29,852 nt of DNA, taken from contig DJHM01000022.1 of assembly GCA_002433075.1 (NCBI GenBank), forward strand, positions 1 to 29,852. The letters are read 5' to 3'. A program made the translations under genes and the position numbers. Positions 5,943 to 15,245 of this stretch are shown one piece after another; within the stretch, counting starts at the first letter, position 1, and each line of letters starts with the position of its first letter. Source of the stretch: Latescibacteria bacterium UBA6620. GTDB taxonomy: Bacteria > Latescibacterota > UBA2968. Below the pieces are notes generated by a model. It ran no database searches and had not been told where the DNA came from. It saw nothing but the letters and a program-made list of their open reading frames with translations.

Positions 5943-7466
5943 TCACGCGCCTCGAAACCACTCCTCCAACAGGGCCGCCGTACGTCTCCGTTCGTCCGCT
6001 TTCCTCACTTCTACGAACAGCGGCGCGCGATTGATCAACCGTTTCGACCACGCGTTCAGGAACCCGGCGTAGCTGACCGTACGATCGTAGATGCCTGTAA
6101 TACCCCGATGATTCGCAATCTTGCCCGTCCCTTCATCCCTTCTCACCTGATGGATGTGATACCCCGTGACACGCGAGCCGACACACGCGTACCAATCCCC
6201 CAGCGGCTGCATATTTCCCAGGACGCCGTTGTTACGCGCGTGGCCCAAATCCAGATGTGCGCCCACCAGATCGGGCACTCTCATCTTCTCTCGCATCCGG
6301 TCGATCCAGTCCACGTATTCGCCGATCTCCGTCGCATACTTGCGCTCCGCTCGATCCGACGGTGTCCCCGGCGCGTTGTGGACGTTTTCGATCGACATAC
6401 GGATCCCAGCCTTCACCGCATCTTCGAACAGCGACCGGTACCCCGACGCGAATTCATCCTGCAGGTCGGAGGGTTCATCTCCATCGAACATCCGATCGGC
6501 ACGAACCTGAGGCACGTGGATCGTAAAGGCGTCCACCTCGCACGACCTTCCGTCATCGATTTGGCGCGCCACCTCATCCACACCCGTCATCCCATCATCC
6601 CATCCCAGACTCGGAAGATGCCACGAAAGGTAGATCGGACGATCCTCTCGCAACCGTGCGAGCCCGGCCCTCGTCGCAGCCAGATCGTAGTCGAGTTCCC
6701 TCGGTCGAAGCTCGAGAACGTGCAGCCCCGAATCGATCGTCTCTCTCACTGTCTCGGCTGGATCGCCGTGAATGGACCACCCCACAGGAGAGTGATCGAC
6801 TTCCGCAGGAAGACGTTCTGTGCCGTGCGGCCACGGGATCGCTTCTTCGACCCATCGCCCGTCATTTCCACGCTCGAATACACTGATGCCCGGAGGTCCC
6901 CCGAACGCCTTGTCCGGATCCAGCCCCCGTGTGATGACCTCGTTGCATCCCTCGATCGTACGCGATCGAGTAAAGTGTCGATGACCGGCCAGGTAGAGTT
7001 CCACACGACGGCCTGCGAGCCAGGACGTCACCCACGTCCGCGAATCTGCATCCAATGTGTCGGTCGGATAGTGCGTGAGAATCACGAGGGGACGCGAGGG
7101 AGCGGCTTCGAGCTGACGACGGTCCTCCACCGTTAGGCTTCCTGAAGACGTATCCGGCAGGAGGAAACACACCTCGCCCATCTCGAGCGACCTGCATGAA
7201 GCAGGCTGTTCGAGAACCACCATCGCTGCCTTCGATCGGAGTTCGGCGTTGCCCGGAGTAAACACCCACGGGACGGAGAGATGGGACGCGGCATCCAGGA
7301 ACTGCCCGGCGGCGCCGGACGTCCCAAAGGTGGTCATATCCCCCGTGAAAGCGACCAAATCCGGTGCGATGCTGTCCGCCGTCTCGATGGCCCAGCGAAG
7401 CGCATCCGCCGCTGGCGTGTCATTCCGGTCTGACAAGTGGAGATCGGTGATCTGTATGAATTTCAA
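5943..7466 (-). CDS. Fusion of metallophosphoesterase and AP-endonuclease-family-2 (sugar isomerase) TIM barrel
   Basis: The 507-residue protein joins two domains. Residues 1-200 are a calcineurin-like phosphoesterase: DLH (D8, H10), GD (D43), GN (N73), H132 and GHRH (H162, H164). The usual GNH(D/E) motif reads GNAE, so the His that normally helps catalysis is Ala. Residues about 230-507 look like a xylose-isomerase-like TIM barrel (Pfam AP_endonuc_2 type): ENVHNAPG, GAHLDLGHARNNG and VTGYHIHQVRRDEG carry the Glu, Asp/His and His residues expected for the metal site. The start is a TTG at 7466 with a weak ribosome-binding site; no better start precedes the DLH strand. It is first in a minus-strand group with the Gfo/Idh/MocA gene. 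It may dephosphorylate and isomerise a sugar derivative, but that is inference. Confidence 0.85.
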   Translation of the reverse strand: MKFIQITDLHLSDRNDTPAADALRWAIETADSIAPDLVAFTGDMTTFGTSGAAGQFLDAASHLSVPWVFTPGNAELRSKAAMVVLEQPASCRSLEMGEVCFLLPDTSSGSLTVEDRRQLEAAPSRPLVILTHYPTDTLDADSRTWVTSWLAGRRVELYLAGHRHFTRSRTIEGCNEVITRGLDPDKAFGGPPGISVFERGNDGRWVEEAIPWPHGTERLPAEVDHSPVGWSIHGDPAETVRETIDSGLHVLELRPRELDYDLAATRAGLARLREDRPIYLSWHLPSLGWDDGMTGVDEVARQIDDGRSCEVDAFTIHVPQVRADRMFDGDEPSDLQDEFASGYRSLFEDAVKAGIRMSIENVHNAPGTPSDRAERKYATEIGEYVDWIDRMREKMRVPDLVGAHLDLGHARNNGVLGNMQPLGDWYACVGSRVTGYHIHQVRRDEGTGKIANHRGITGIYDRTVSYAGFLNAWSKRLINRAPLFVEVRKADERRRTAALLEEWFRGA

Positions 7467-7611
7467 TCCGAACCGCCGTGGAAACAGGGAAAGGTCTCGT
7501 TTTTCGCGCAGGAGATCGTATCATCGTTGGTGAATTCACGCAACGACGATGTGAGGCGCAGTTCAGGCGTTATTCGCTTTACCCATCGCGAAAGCGGCCG
7601 ATAAAGGAGAT

Positions 7612-9402
7612 ATGGGTAACCACCGACCAAACAGCCACTTAGCCGGAATTATCGGATGCCTGACGATCCTCATCGGCTTCGCGCTCCTTGCAGTCGACGC
7701 TCGATCCGTGTATGCGTCGGCATCCCAACCGGTCGTGATTTCCATTCGAGGTTCCGAGTACTACACCGACATCGGTTCAAGCCACGGCATCGCCGTCGGG
7801 GACACCCTCGAAATCGTGGAGCCGGAGACGAGGCGGCTGAAGTCCGTTGTCACAGTTCTGATGGTCTACGACGGCCACAGCGTCACACGCCCCGAGTGGT
7901 CGGACGAACGTCTGAACGTTCAGCGCCTGGACCACGTTCAGCGACCCGCCAGACTCCTCGGTAAACCCATTCGGCCCCAGGGCACGACCGACCCGGTCAT
8001 TCTGGCGACCCTGAGTGGCTCTATGGGCGCATTATCGGCCCGCTTGCGGATCCACGACCCGGGCGCCCGAGACAAGAATGGCTGGACGGCCCTCCATTTC
8101 GCAGCTGCCCAGGGCCTGCTCGACAAGATGGAGCTGCTTCTCGGAGCCGGCGCCCCCATCAACGCTGGGGACCGTGACGGCTACACCCCCCTGATCGTCG
8201 CTATCGGGCACCGCCAGCAAGACGCTGCGCGACGCCTCATCCGGGCGGGCGCCAACGTCGGCTGCAGAACGTCCGAGGGCTACAAAGGGATCCACTACGC
8301 CGCCCTGCTCAACCAGCCCGAGGTTCTCAGAGCGCTCATCGGCGCTGGAGCCTCGATCGAATCGAAGGCAAAAAACAACCAGACCCCCCTCCTCGCCGCT
8401 GCCGCCGGGGGAAGTGTGCACGCCGTGCGTGTCCTGCTCGAACGAGGCGCCAATCCCTACGCCGAACGCCGCCGAGGTGGAGCACTCGCCGCTGCAGCGA
8501 TGTCGGGTCACCGGGCGGTTGTCGAACTGCTCCTCGCGAAAAAGAAGATCGACCGGAAAACGATAAACCTGGCCCTCGCCGCGGCTGTTTCACAGGGCAG
8601 GCTCCACACTGCGCGCACCCTTCTGTCGCACGATGCGGATCCCTCCTTCGTCACCACGCACGAAGGGAACGATCTCCACATCATCTTCCTTGCCGCGGGT
8701 GCAGGTTTCGAATCGACCGCCAACGCGTTACTCGATCACGGTGCAAGCGGCCACGTTACCGGACCCAACAAGGGCAACCTGATGCACCTTGCATCGATCC
8801 TGGGAATGCCCTCTCTGGCCAGCCGGCTTCTGGAACAGGGCGTGTCGATCCATACCACGCTGGACGGCGGGCACACGCCCCTTCATCTGGCGTCAACCGA
8901 AGGGCACGCCAAGGTCGTCAGCGTTCTGCTCGATGCAGGCGCCGATCTCGAGGCCGTCAACGACAACTCCGAAACTCCGCTGTTGGCCGCCTCGTCCGCA
9001 GGTTACGCCGAGGTTGTCCGGCGTCTCCTCCTCGGTGGAGCCAGCGTCAAAGCCCGCAACGCCAATCACGAAACCGCCCTGCTCCTCACGGACACCCTTC
9101 GGCGTTTCGCCATCGTCGAAAGTCGCCTGCCCGCAACGATCTCCGGATATCAGAGCAGCGCCCCAAAGATCATCGAGAGTCTCCTCGCCTCCGGCGCGGA
9201 CCCTAACGCCACGAGCCTGAACGGTCAGACCGCGCTTCACGTGGCTGCCCTGTTCGGCGATGTCGCCTCCGTCCAGCTCCTGATTCAGGCCAGAGCCCGA
9301 ACCGACCTGAAGGACACCAACGGACGCACGCCGCAGGAAACGGCACAGGCATTCTGGCCCGACGGCGGTGCCCAGTCCCTCTTCGGCACGCTCCTCGAAT
9401 AG
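7612..9402 (+). CDS. Exported ankyrin-repeat protein
   Basis: A 596-residue protein with an N-terminal signal sequence: hydrophobic residues about 11-30, then VYASAS with a plausible signal-peptidase site near 36-37. Residues about 40-110 form a beta-rich segment (VVISIRGSEYYTD, GIAVGDTLEIVE) that could be a small SH3- or flagellar-C-ring-like barrel. From about residue 155 to the C-terminus there are roughly a dozen ankyrin units, with clear consensus copies at DKNGWTALHFAAAQG, DGGHTPLHLASTEGH and LNGQTALHVAALFGD; a middle block is more divergent. Ankyrin arrays bind proteins, so a periplasmic or surface scaffold role is likely. AAAGGAG lies just before the ATG. It is transcribed away from the metallophosphoesterase gene. 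Partner unknown. Confidence 0.9.
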   Translation: MGNHRPNSHLAGIIGCLTILIGFALLAVDARSVYASASQPVVISIRGSEYYTDIGSSHGIAVGDTLEIVEPETRRLKSVVTVLMVYDGHSVTRPEWSDERLNVQRLDHVQRPARLLGKPIRPQGTTDPVILATLSGSMGALSARLRIHDPGARDKNGWTALHFAAAQGLLDKMELLLGAGAPINAGDRDGYTPLIVAIGHRQQDAARRLIRAGANVGCRTSEGYKGIHYAALLNQPEVLRALIGAGASIESKAKNNQTPLLAAAAGGSVHAVRVLLERGANPYAERRRGGALAAAAMSGHRAVVELLLAKKKIDRKTINLALAAAVSQGRLHTARTLLSHDADPSFVTTHEGNDLHIIFLAAGAGFESTANALLDHGASGHVTGPNKGNLMHLASILGMPSLASRLLEQGVSIHTTLDGGHTPLHLASTEGHAKVVSVLLDAGADLEAVNDNSETPLLAASSAGYAEVVRRLLLGGASVKARNANHETALLLTDTLRRFAIVESRLPATISGYQSSAPKIIESLLASGADPNATSLNGQTALHVAALFGDVASVQLLIQARARTDLKDTNGRTPQETAQAFWPDGGAQSLFGTLLE

Positions 9403-9514
9403 CCTTCCTCCAGCTGTCGCAACCCCGCACCTTCGCGTAACATTTCCCGTCTGTCGGTTTTGGCCCTATCTCTGTCGGGGCAGTCACCAGCACTTGGGCA
9501 TCCAGAGAGGAAGT

Positions 9515-9868
9515 ATGGCCAGGATCGCCGTAATGGACGACGAACAATCCGCGCGTAGCGCGATCAAGAGAATCCTCGAAAGAGAAGGTCACGAAGTCCT
9601 CGATTTCGAAGATGCCGCCCCCGCCCTTGAAGAGGTCGACTACGCCACCGTCGACCTCGCCGTCGTCGACTTACAGATGCCCACCTCCGGCTACGACGCC
9701 ATCGAGGAGATCCGGGCTCGGGGTCACAAGGACCTCCCCATCATCGTCGTCAGTGCCCACGTCGACCTCGTGTGGACACCCGACGTACTCGACGTCCAGG
9801 ACATCGTCCGCAAGCCCTTCTCCACCACCCAGTTCGCCGAAACCGTCACCGCTCTCCTCTCTTCTTGA
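9515..9868 (+). CDS. Stand-alone response regulator receiver domain
   Basis: The 117-residue protein is a single CheY-type receiver: acidic pair D8/D9, phospho-acceptor D52 in VVDLQMP, Ser80 in IIVVSAH at the switch position, and K100 in RKPF. There is no output domain. The start ATG has GAGAGG about five bases upstream. It lies 112 bases after the ankyrin gene on the same strand; co-transcription is possible but not shown. No histidine kinase is present in the window, so its partner must be encoded elsewhere. Single-domain receivers act in phosphorelays, chemotaxis or through protein-protein contacts. Confidence 0.93.
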   Translation: MARIAVMDDEQSARSAIKRILEREGHEVLDFEDAAPALEEVDYATVDLAVVDLQMPTSGYDAIEEIRARGHKDLPIIVVSAHVDLVWTPDVLDVQDIVRKPFSTTQFAETVTALLSS

Positions 9869-9880
9869 CCCCCGCATAAA

Positions 9881-9919
9881 GAAAGCGGGCTCCGCCCAAC
9901 CATCGACGAACCCGCTTTC
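9881..9919. terminator. Bidirectional hairpin terminator
   Basis: GAAAGCGGG and CCCGCTTTC form a perfect 9-bp stem around a 21-base loop, between the convergent stops of the response regulator (9868) and the mannonate dehydratase-like gene (9949). An A-rich flank on the left and TTTC on the right allow function in both directions. Confidence 0.6.
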
Positions 9920-9948
9920 AACTTTGCACTCTGCATTCTGCACTTGCA

Positions 9949-10998
9949 TCAACCCGCTTCGCTATTCGCCGCCTGCAGCAGCGCTCGCATATACGCGATC
10001 GAATACGCCATCCCCGCTCGCTTTCCGCCGAGCATATTGGGAATGTGATCCGGAATGATGGCTCCGTCGAAATTCACTTCACGAAGCGCCTTCATCACCT
10101 CATACATATCCATATATCCGTTGTCGATCAGCGTCTCCGTGCACAAAGCCGGGAGAGGCTCGGACACGTTCCGGAAGTGAATCTTGAACAGCTTGTTCCG
10201 TACACCGAAGTAGCGAATGGCCCCCGGCACGTCGACCCCCATCCCTTCCTCGCCTCCCTCCAGCCAGCAGCCCACACACAGACAAACCCCGATGTTGGGG
10301 CTATCCGCGATATCCATCGCCCGCTTGTAGCCCTCGAAGTTGCCGAATATGCATCGCGGCACACCGCCCAGCGAGAACACCGGCGGATCGTCCGGATGAA
10401 TGCCGATGTAGACCCCGGCTTCTTCCGCAACCGGCGCGATCTTCCGAATCATATACTCGTAGTTGTCCCACAGTTCGTCTTCCGTGTACTCACGACCGTG
10501 GGTCAGGTCCCCCTCGAACTTCATATCCGCCCATCGACCTTTCGCGGTCTTCAGGTCGATTGTCCGGGCGTCCATCCCTCCACGCCCCACCACCCGTCCC
10601 GACTCCCAGATTCCGTTCCCCATATGCGCGTATGTGTTGTAAGGAATCCCCGCCTCGCCTAGATTCCGAATGAACGTCGCGAACTCCTCCACCTTCGCGT
10701 CCCGACCCTCCAGGTTCAGCGTCACCTCCGGCATATTGTGGACGCTTCGGTTCGCAATGCGATAGATCTGAAGACCGAACTTGTCGAACCGCGCCTTGAG
10801 ACGCTTGTAGTAATCTGCATTCTGATCCGCCAGATCGGACACACCGACCATCATCCACTCGATGCCCAGCTGCTGCATAAACTGCAGCTCCTCATCGCTT
10901 GCATCGTCCGCACACTGAGCCGCCAGCTGAATGCCTTCGTGCGTGGAGTGAAACCCGGGTACGCAACGCAGGGCGTAGGGACGTTCGTTTTCCGCCAT
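9949..10998 (-). CDS. Mannonate dehydratase-like TIM-barrel enzyme (UxuA family)
   Basis: The 349-residue protein resembles UxuA, which removes water from D-mannonate to give 2-keto-3-deoxygluconate. Visible signatures are GIHPDDPP (residues 199-206), a Cys-containing metal-site strand NIGVCLCVGCW (235-245), KIHFRNVS (272-279) and the closing IIPDHIPN (D317, H318). The Cys, His and Asp at these positions match the metal ligands of UxuA. It is slightly shorter than E. coli UxuA. ATG at 10998 has GAGGAAA upstream; the open frame extends further but only into the broken PQQ gene. It is the last gene of the minus arm of the divergent locus, 46 bases after the PQQ gene, and ends at a terminator hairpin. 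A related sugar-acid dehydratase or isomerase remains possible. Confidence 0.82.
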   Translation of the reverse strand: MAENERPYALRCVPGFHSTHEGIQLAAQCADDASDEELQFMQQLGIEWMMVGVSDLADQNADYYKRLKARFDKFGLQIYRIANRSVHNMPEVTLNLEGRDAKVEEFATFIRNLGEAGIPYNTYAHMGNGIWESGRVVGRGGMDARTIDLKTAKGRWADMKFEGDLTHGREYTEDELWDNYEYMIRKIAPVAEEAGVYIGIHPDDPPVFSLGGVPRCIFGNFEGYKRAMDIADSPNIGVCLCVGCWLEGGEEGMGVDVPGAIRYFGVRNKLFKIHFRNVSEPLPALCTETLIDNGYMDMYEVMKALREVNFDGAIIPDHIPNMLGGKRAGMAYSIAYMRALLQAANSEAG

Positions 10999-11044
10999 CG
11001 TTTCCTCTTTCTGGTATGCCGACGACGCATCGTCGGACGAGCGT

Positions 11045-12732
11045 TCAGCTGCTTGTCGGTAATCTGAAGGCGGCCGCTTCCTCACCGTTTCGAACCAGCA
11101 GAATGTCTCCCACCAGCACCGGATGGTTCCAGGTCTTCCCCTTGATCGCCGGGGCCCGGGACAGTTCGTTGAAAGCGTCGGGGGACGCTTCGACCAGCAC
11201 CAGGTCACCTTGCTCCAACACGACGAACAGCACGTCCTGGTCGGCCAGAAGCACCAGCTGTCCCGAGCCGTAACGCCCGCCCTTCCATCGCCGCTTGCCA
11301 TCCTCGACGCTCACGCAGGCGAGGAACCGGCCGTCGAACCCGTACGCGTGCCCTTCGTGAACGACGAAATCTTTGAAGTAGGGCTTGAGCCCGTTCGACG
11401 TCCATCGCGAATCGGCACCCCAACCCTCGGTGCCCTGCGAGACCCCGATGCGGCTGGACGACGAACTTGTTCCCATCACGAAATCCCTCTCGCCGACGCG
11501 GGCGGGCTGTACGATCGCCTCACCCGGCCACGGGTAATCCCACAGTCAGTCGCCCGTGTCCGGCGCCACGCTCGCAAGACCGGCTTTGTTCATCAGCAAC
11601 ACTTGCGCAACATCGTCGCGGAATGCGGTGAGCTGTATCCCCAGCCGCCTTCTACCGTCCACAGAAGATCACCGGCTCCGGCATCATACGCGACGAGCGT
11701 ACCGGCCGCCGCCACGAAGACTCGATCGTCCACCGTCAGGGGTGAACTCGAAAATCCCCACATTGGGACGTCCTCACCGGTGTCGTTCGACACGTTACGC
11801 GACCACAGTCGTTTCCCGTTGCTCGCCTCGAACGCATTCAGAATGCTGGTCGCCCCGAACGAGTAGAGCCGATCCCCGTCCAGGGTGGGGGTTGCGCGAG
11901 GACCGGGGCCGCCGATGGCTTCCCAGAACCGCGTCCGGTCGCTGTTCGCCCACACACGCTCCCCCGTCTCCAGGCGATGACAGACGACGAGCTCCTCGCC
12001 CCCTCGCTGCTCCTGGGTAAAGATCAGATCGCCACGAACCGCGAACGACGACCATCCAGGCCCAATTGGCCTTCGCCACAACTCGGAAGGCGCTGTCACG
12101 GACCAGTCCGTTGCGATCCGGGTTCCCGAAACTCTGCCGTCTCGCTCACTCCCTCGGAACCCAGGCCAGTCTGCGCCCGTCCTCATCCCGACCGCGGCCG
12201 TCTCACCACCGCCGTCATCCGCCAGGGCCAGCAACCGTTCCTCCGCCGTCTCGCTCCAGCGCCAGGCGAACACGGCACCGTCACCCCCCGTCATCCCCTC
12301 ACTGCGCAGGAGGGCCATCACACCGCACGCAAGAAAGACCATAGCCGCCATCGTGATTCGACGCGGTCGCTCGCTTAATCCCCGACTGGCCGTCGCCCAC
12401 GCCACGAATGCCGGACTCAGTACCAGCGTGACGTGGAGGATGTAGATGAGCCCCATCATCGCCTTCGCGATCGAGTCGTGAAGGACGAGGTATGTCGCAG
12501 CCAGAGCCACGATCATCAGGACGACCGCACGCCAGCGTTCGGACCGTGGGGCCCGGCTGAAGAATCCCCACCACACGACAATCGCCAGCCACCCGACCAC
12601 CCCCCCGAAGAACCCAATCGGCGGCGCTTCGGGAAACGCCACAAGAACCACGAACCAAGCCTGCATCTGAAGCGCAACGATGACCCATCCGGGCCACAGC
12701 CTGATCGGTTCCACGGTCTCCCGTTCGCTCAT
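11045..12732 (-). pseudogene. Membrane-anchored PQQ-type beta-propeller protein, disrupted
   Basis: The N-terminal part has about four hydrophobic membrane segments (residues 14-33, 42-57, 68-84, 95-112), followed by a WPGFRG motif and beta-propeller repeats of the PQQ-binding-like type: GERVWAN, GDRLYSFG, GKRLWSRN and GDLLWTVEGG. The first frame stops at 11593-11595. The similarity continues in another frame as MNKAGLASVAPDTGD, an in-frame TGA at 11546-11548, then LWDYPWPGEAIVQ and on to the stop at 11045. A missing base near 11614-11615 plus the TGA account for the break. The restored protein would be about 560 residues. Such proteins are often annotated as PQQ-dependent dehydrogenases, but many do not bind PQQ. 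ATG 12732 has GAGAGG upstream. It lies between the TIM-barrel gene and the UxuA-like gene in one transcript. Confidence 0.78.
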
Positions 12733-12765
12733 CTCCAGCCTCTCCCCATCATCGCCTCAAACACC

Positions 12766-13905
12766 TCACGCCCCCAACGCCTGACGAATCCACGCCAGAT
12801 TCGCGAACGGCATAATCCCGTAGTTGTAGAACGACAATCGTTCCACCCCGCAGAAACGCACGGCTTCAACTTCACTCGCCAGCTCTTCAGCCGAGTGGGC
12901 CGCCGGTGGATAGGCCTGGAGTCCGATTGTCAAACGTGATGCGTCACCCGCCTGCTTCGCCGCTTCGCCCACACGCGATTTGATCGCCTCCACATCCGAT
13001 GAATATGCCAGAATCTCGAACGCATCGGCCACATCGGTCAGGGCTTCGAACGGAGCGCCCGTTGACAGTGGGTCGCCCATCCCGATGAACGACAGTGTCG
13101 CGGCCGACGCTTCTTTCACCTCCGCCACCAGGCTGGCCACCACTTCCTGCCGCATCTCGATCAGCCGGTCGAGACCTCTCAGCTCGGACAGGATCAATTC
13201 ACAGTCCGCCGCCCCCACGCCTGTGGACAGAATCCCACGAAGACGATCGTTCACGTCCGCACGCAGGGCGTCAATATCAATCCCTGCATCTCCCGCACGT
13301 GAGCCACAGGCTTCACAGAAGCAGAGCGAATGCAGGAACTGTCCGCCTGCGCCGAGATCGACCCCCACCTTGGGGTGATAGTGTCGATGTCCCGCCGGCC
13401 CGTAGCCGAGCGACTCGCACTCCATCACCGTGATTCCGTATCGGGACAGATTTTTCGCGATCGCGACCGCATAGTCGCGGACCCGAGGATTCGCCGGACA
13501 CAACTGACTCGTCGACACGTCCCCCGTTGCGTGCGTCTGCGCGCAGTCCGGATGGTTGAGCGCCACCTCCGTGCTGTGTAGAAAGACCGTCCAGGCGACA
13601 AGATCCAACCCGGCATCCGTGATCGCCTCGGCGCATTCCGCCCACCAGTCTCGACCGTCCATCCACGGGGAGACCAGCGCATCCAGTGGAAGCTTCCGCT
13701 CGGGACGGAAGTAGACCGCCCCCCGCGGAGCGCGAAGCAGAACCTCACCTGGCTGATGTGGGCGCAACATCTCGAAACTGTGGTAGGCCGAAGCCAGACT
13801 TACGCCCTTCAGGCCCACGTCCTGGATACGGGCGACCGCGGTCGCGGGACCCTCATCGATCAGATCCCACGGGTAGGTCCAGATGGTTGATTCAGGTGCG
13901 TTCAA
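12766..13905 (-). CDS. Putative glycoside-hydrolase-like TIM-barrel protein
   Basis: A 379-residue soluble protein without signal sequence. The regular pattern of strands (GLKGVSLASAYH, LDLVAWTVFLHST, GITVMECESLGYG, RLSFYNYG) suggests a (beta/alpha)8 barrel. The central segment with LCPANP, an acidic MECESLGYG strand and CFCEACG resembles uncharacterised barrel proteins related to glycoside hydrolases seen in environmental phyla; I cannot name a family. The Glu residues in MECES are candidate catalytic acids. The start is a TTG at 13905 with AAAGGAAA about eight bases upstream. It begins 38 bases after the SelA-like gene and ends 33 bases before the PQQ gene, so it belongs to the same minus-strand operon. 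Function is an inference from fold and context only. Confidence 0.8.
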   Translation of the reverse strand: MNAPESTIWTYPWDLIDEGPATAVARIQDVGLKGVSLASAYHSFEMLRPHQPGEVLLRAPRGAVYFRPERKLPLDALVSPWMDGRDWWAECAEAITDAGLDLVAWTVFLHSTEVALNHPDCAQTHATGDVSTSQLCPANPRVRDYAVAIAKNLSRYGITVMECESLGYGPAGHRHYHPKVGVDLGAGGQFLHSLCFCEACGSRAGDAGIDIDALRADVNDRLRGILSTGVGAADCELILSELRGLDRLIEMRQEVVASLVAEVKEASAATLSFIGMGDPLSTGAPFEALTDVADAFEILAYSSDVEAIKSRVGEAAKQAGDASRLTIGLQAYPPAAHSAEELASEVEAVRFCGVERLSFYNYGIMPFANLAWIRQALGA

Positions 13906-13943
13906 CGATCGGTTTCCTTTGATCTTTCAAGCCCACAGTTAAA

Positions 13944-15062
13944 CTACCCGGTCACAACCTGTCGCAACCCCTGGGCGATGATTCGGTCCTGGCCTTCGAG
14001 CAGGGTATGGACGCAGACATTCAGGGTCTTTTCATCTTCTTCCATCACCCGAATCCTGTGCTCACCCTCATACAGCTCTTCCACGACCTGGCCGACCGAC
14101 TTACCCAGCGAATCCGTATCCAGCACCACGTGAAACGTCACTCCGGGGTGTCGAGGCGTCTCGACCTTCTTCGTCTCGATCACATTCGGCGCACCCTCCA
14201 GACCGTTGGCGATCGTAGCCATCCGCGCATCGTACTCCGCGAACCGTGCGTCGTGATCCATCGAGAACCAGTCATCGATCCCCGTCACCAGACCCACGAT
14301 CTCCTCCGTATCCAGCTTCATCGCCCGTCCGAACGGCTTGTCACTCACGTAGCCCATATCGCGAACCGCTGACACGAGGTCCTTGCGTCCCACCACGAAC
14401 CCGGCCGACTGCGGCGCACCCACGTATTTGCCACCGAAGCAGACCAGATCGCCCGAGTGGGCCATCTCCTTGAAGTAATCGAGCGGCCAGATTCTGGACG
14501 CCGCATCCACGATCACGAGCACCCCTTTGTCTCGAGCGATGCGCGCCGTGTCCTCCAGCGACAGTTCCCCCGGTTCAGGATGCTGCTTCACGTAATAGGC
14601 CACCGCCGCGGTGTTCGGACCGATGGCCGCTTCCAACTGCGCCTCGTTCGCGCCTTCCGCATTGCCGAACAGAACGAGCTTCCCGCCCCCGATCGTGTAG
14701 GACCGATCGAACACGTATTTCTGCGCTTCCTGCAGAAGGATTTCGTTCTTCATACCCAAGGTGTCCGGCAGACGACTCTGTTTCTCGCGATCGTTACCCG
14801 CGATGCAGGCCGCGGCGCTGAGCGCGAGCGCAGCGTATCCACCCGAAGTGATATAGGCCCCCTCGACATCCAGCAGCTGGGCAATGCGGGCTCCCGACGC
14901 ATCCAGCAGTTCCTGAATGTCGATCCAGGTATCCGCAACCGCTTCCATCGCCGCTTTGACCGACGCGGTCGGTGTCGAGCCGCCGTGACTCGTCGTGTTT
15001 CCGGCGGCGTTGATGACGGGTCTCACGTTCAGCGACGCAAAGATGCTTTTCGCGTCCGACAT
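13944..15062 (-). CDS. SelA-like PLP-dependent enzyme (selenocysteine synthase/DgaE superfamily)
   Basis: The 372-residue protein is a fold-type I PLP enzyme. Key features are RPVINAAGNTTSHGGS at the N-terminus, the cofactor-binding YITSGGYAA, VIVDAAS with Asp186, and GGKYVGAPQSAGF with Lys212 as the probable Schiff-base lysine. It is shorter than true selenocysteine synthase (about 460), and no other selenocysteine gene is nearby. It therefore fits the catabolic branch, which includes D-glucosaminate-6-phosphate ammonia-lyase (DgaE). AAGGAGGGCGAA before the ATG at 15062 is the strongest ribosome-binding site in the minus arm. It is first in that operon and is divergent from the PhyH operon, sharing a 251-base control region. 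A sugar-acid ammonia-lyase is the best guess, not shown. Confidence 0.87.
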   Translation of the reverse strand: MSDAKSIFASLNVRPVINAAGNTTSHGGSTPTASVKAAMEAVADTWIDIQELLDASGARIAQLLDVEGAYITSGGYAALALSAAACIAGNDREKQSRLPDTLGMKNEILLQEAQKYVFDRSYTIGGGKLVLFGNAEGANEAQLEAAIGPNTAAVAYYVKQHPEPGELSLEDTARIARDKGVLVIVDAASRIWPLDYFKEMAHSGDLVCFGGKYVGAPQSAGFVVGRKDLVSAVRDMGYVSDKPFGRAMKLDTEEIVGLVTGIDDWFSMDHDARFAEYDARMATIANGLEGAPNVIETKKVETPRHPGVTFHVVLDTDSLGKSVGQVVEELYEGEHRIRVMEEDEKTLNVCVHTLLEGQDRIIAQGLRQVVTG

Positions 15063-15245
15063 TTCGCCCTCCTTGATGGACCGGAGTGATCGTCCGAAAC
15101 AGGTGCGAGGATTCGTTCCTGCTCCTCGTGTGAACGGACACATATGGTGGGGGTCATACCGCCCGCTGTCAAACCACGCACGCCCCTTTGTCCGAACTCC
15201 GATCCCGCTGGACAACACCCTTTCGGAGCCAGATCTTTCCCGCCG

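Noticed and set aside
5557..6051. N-terminal extension of the first Gfo/Idh/MocA gene
   Set aside because: It overlaps the phosphoesterase gene and the flagellin remnant, and the Rossmann fold and ribosome-binding site start at 5556.
5679..7136. 485-codon plus-strand frame opposite the phosphoesterase fusion
   Set aside because: Arg/His/Pro-rich antisense frame without motifs; the minus strand holds a clear two-domain protein.
9920..9950. Short TGCA-rich stretch, similar in flavour to one at 22503-22520, as a shared intergenic repeat
   Set aside because: Shared similarity is only about ten bases and low in complexity; not enough to call a repeat family.
11546..11548. TGA as recoded Trp or selenocysteine in the PQQ gene
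   Set aside because: A frameshift lies nearby, normal stops elsewhere are used, and no recoding hairpin or selenocysteine gene set is visible; the SelA-like gene fits the catabolic branch.
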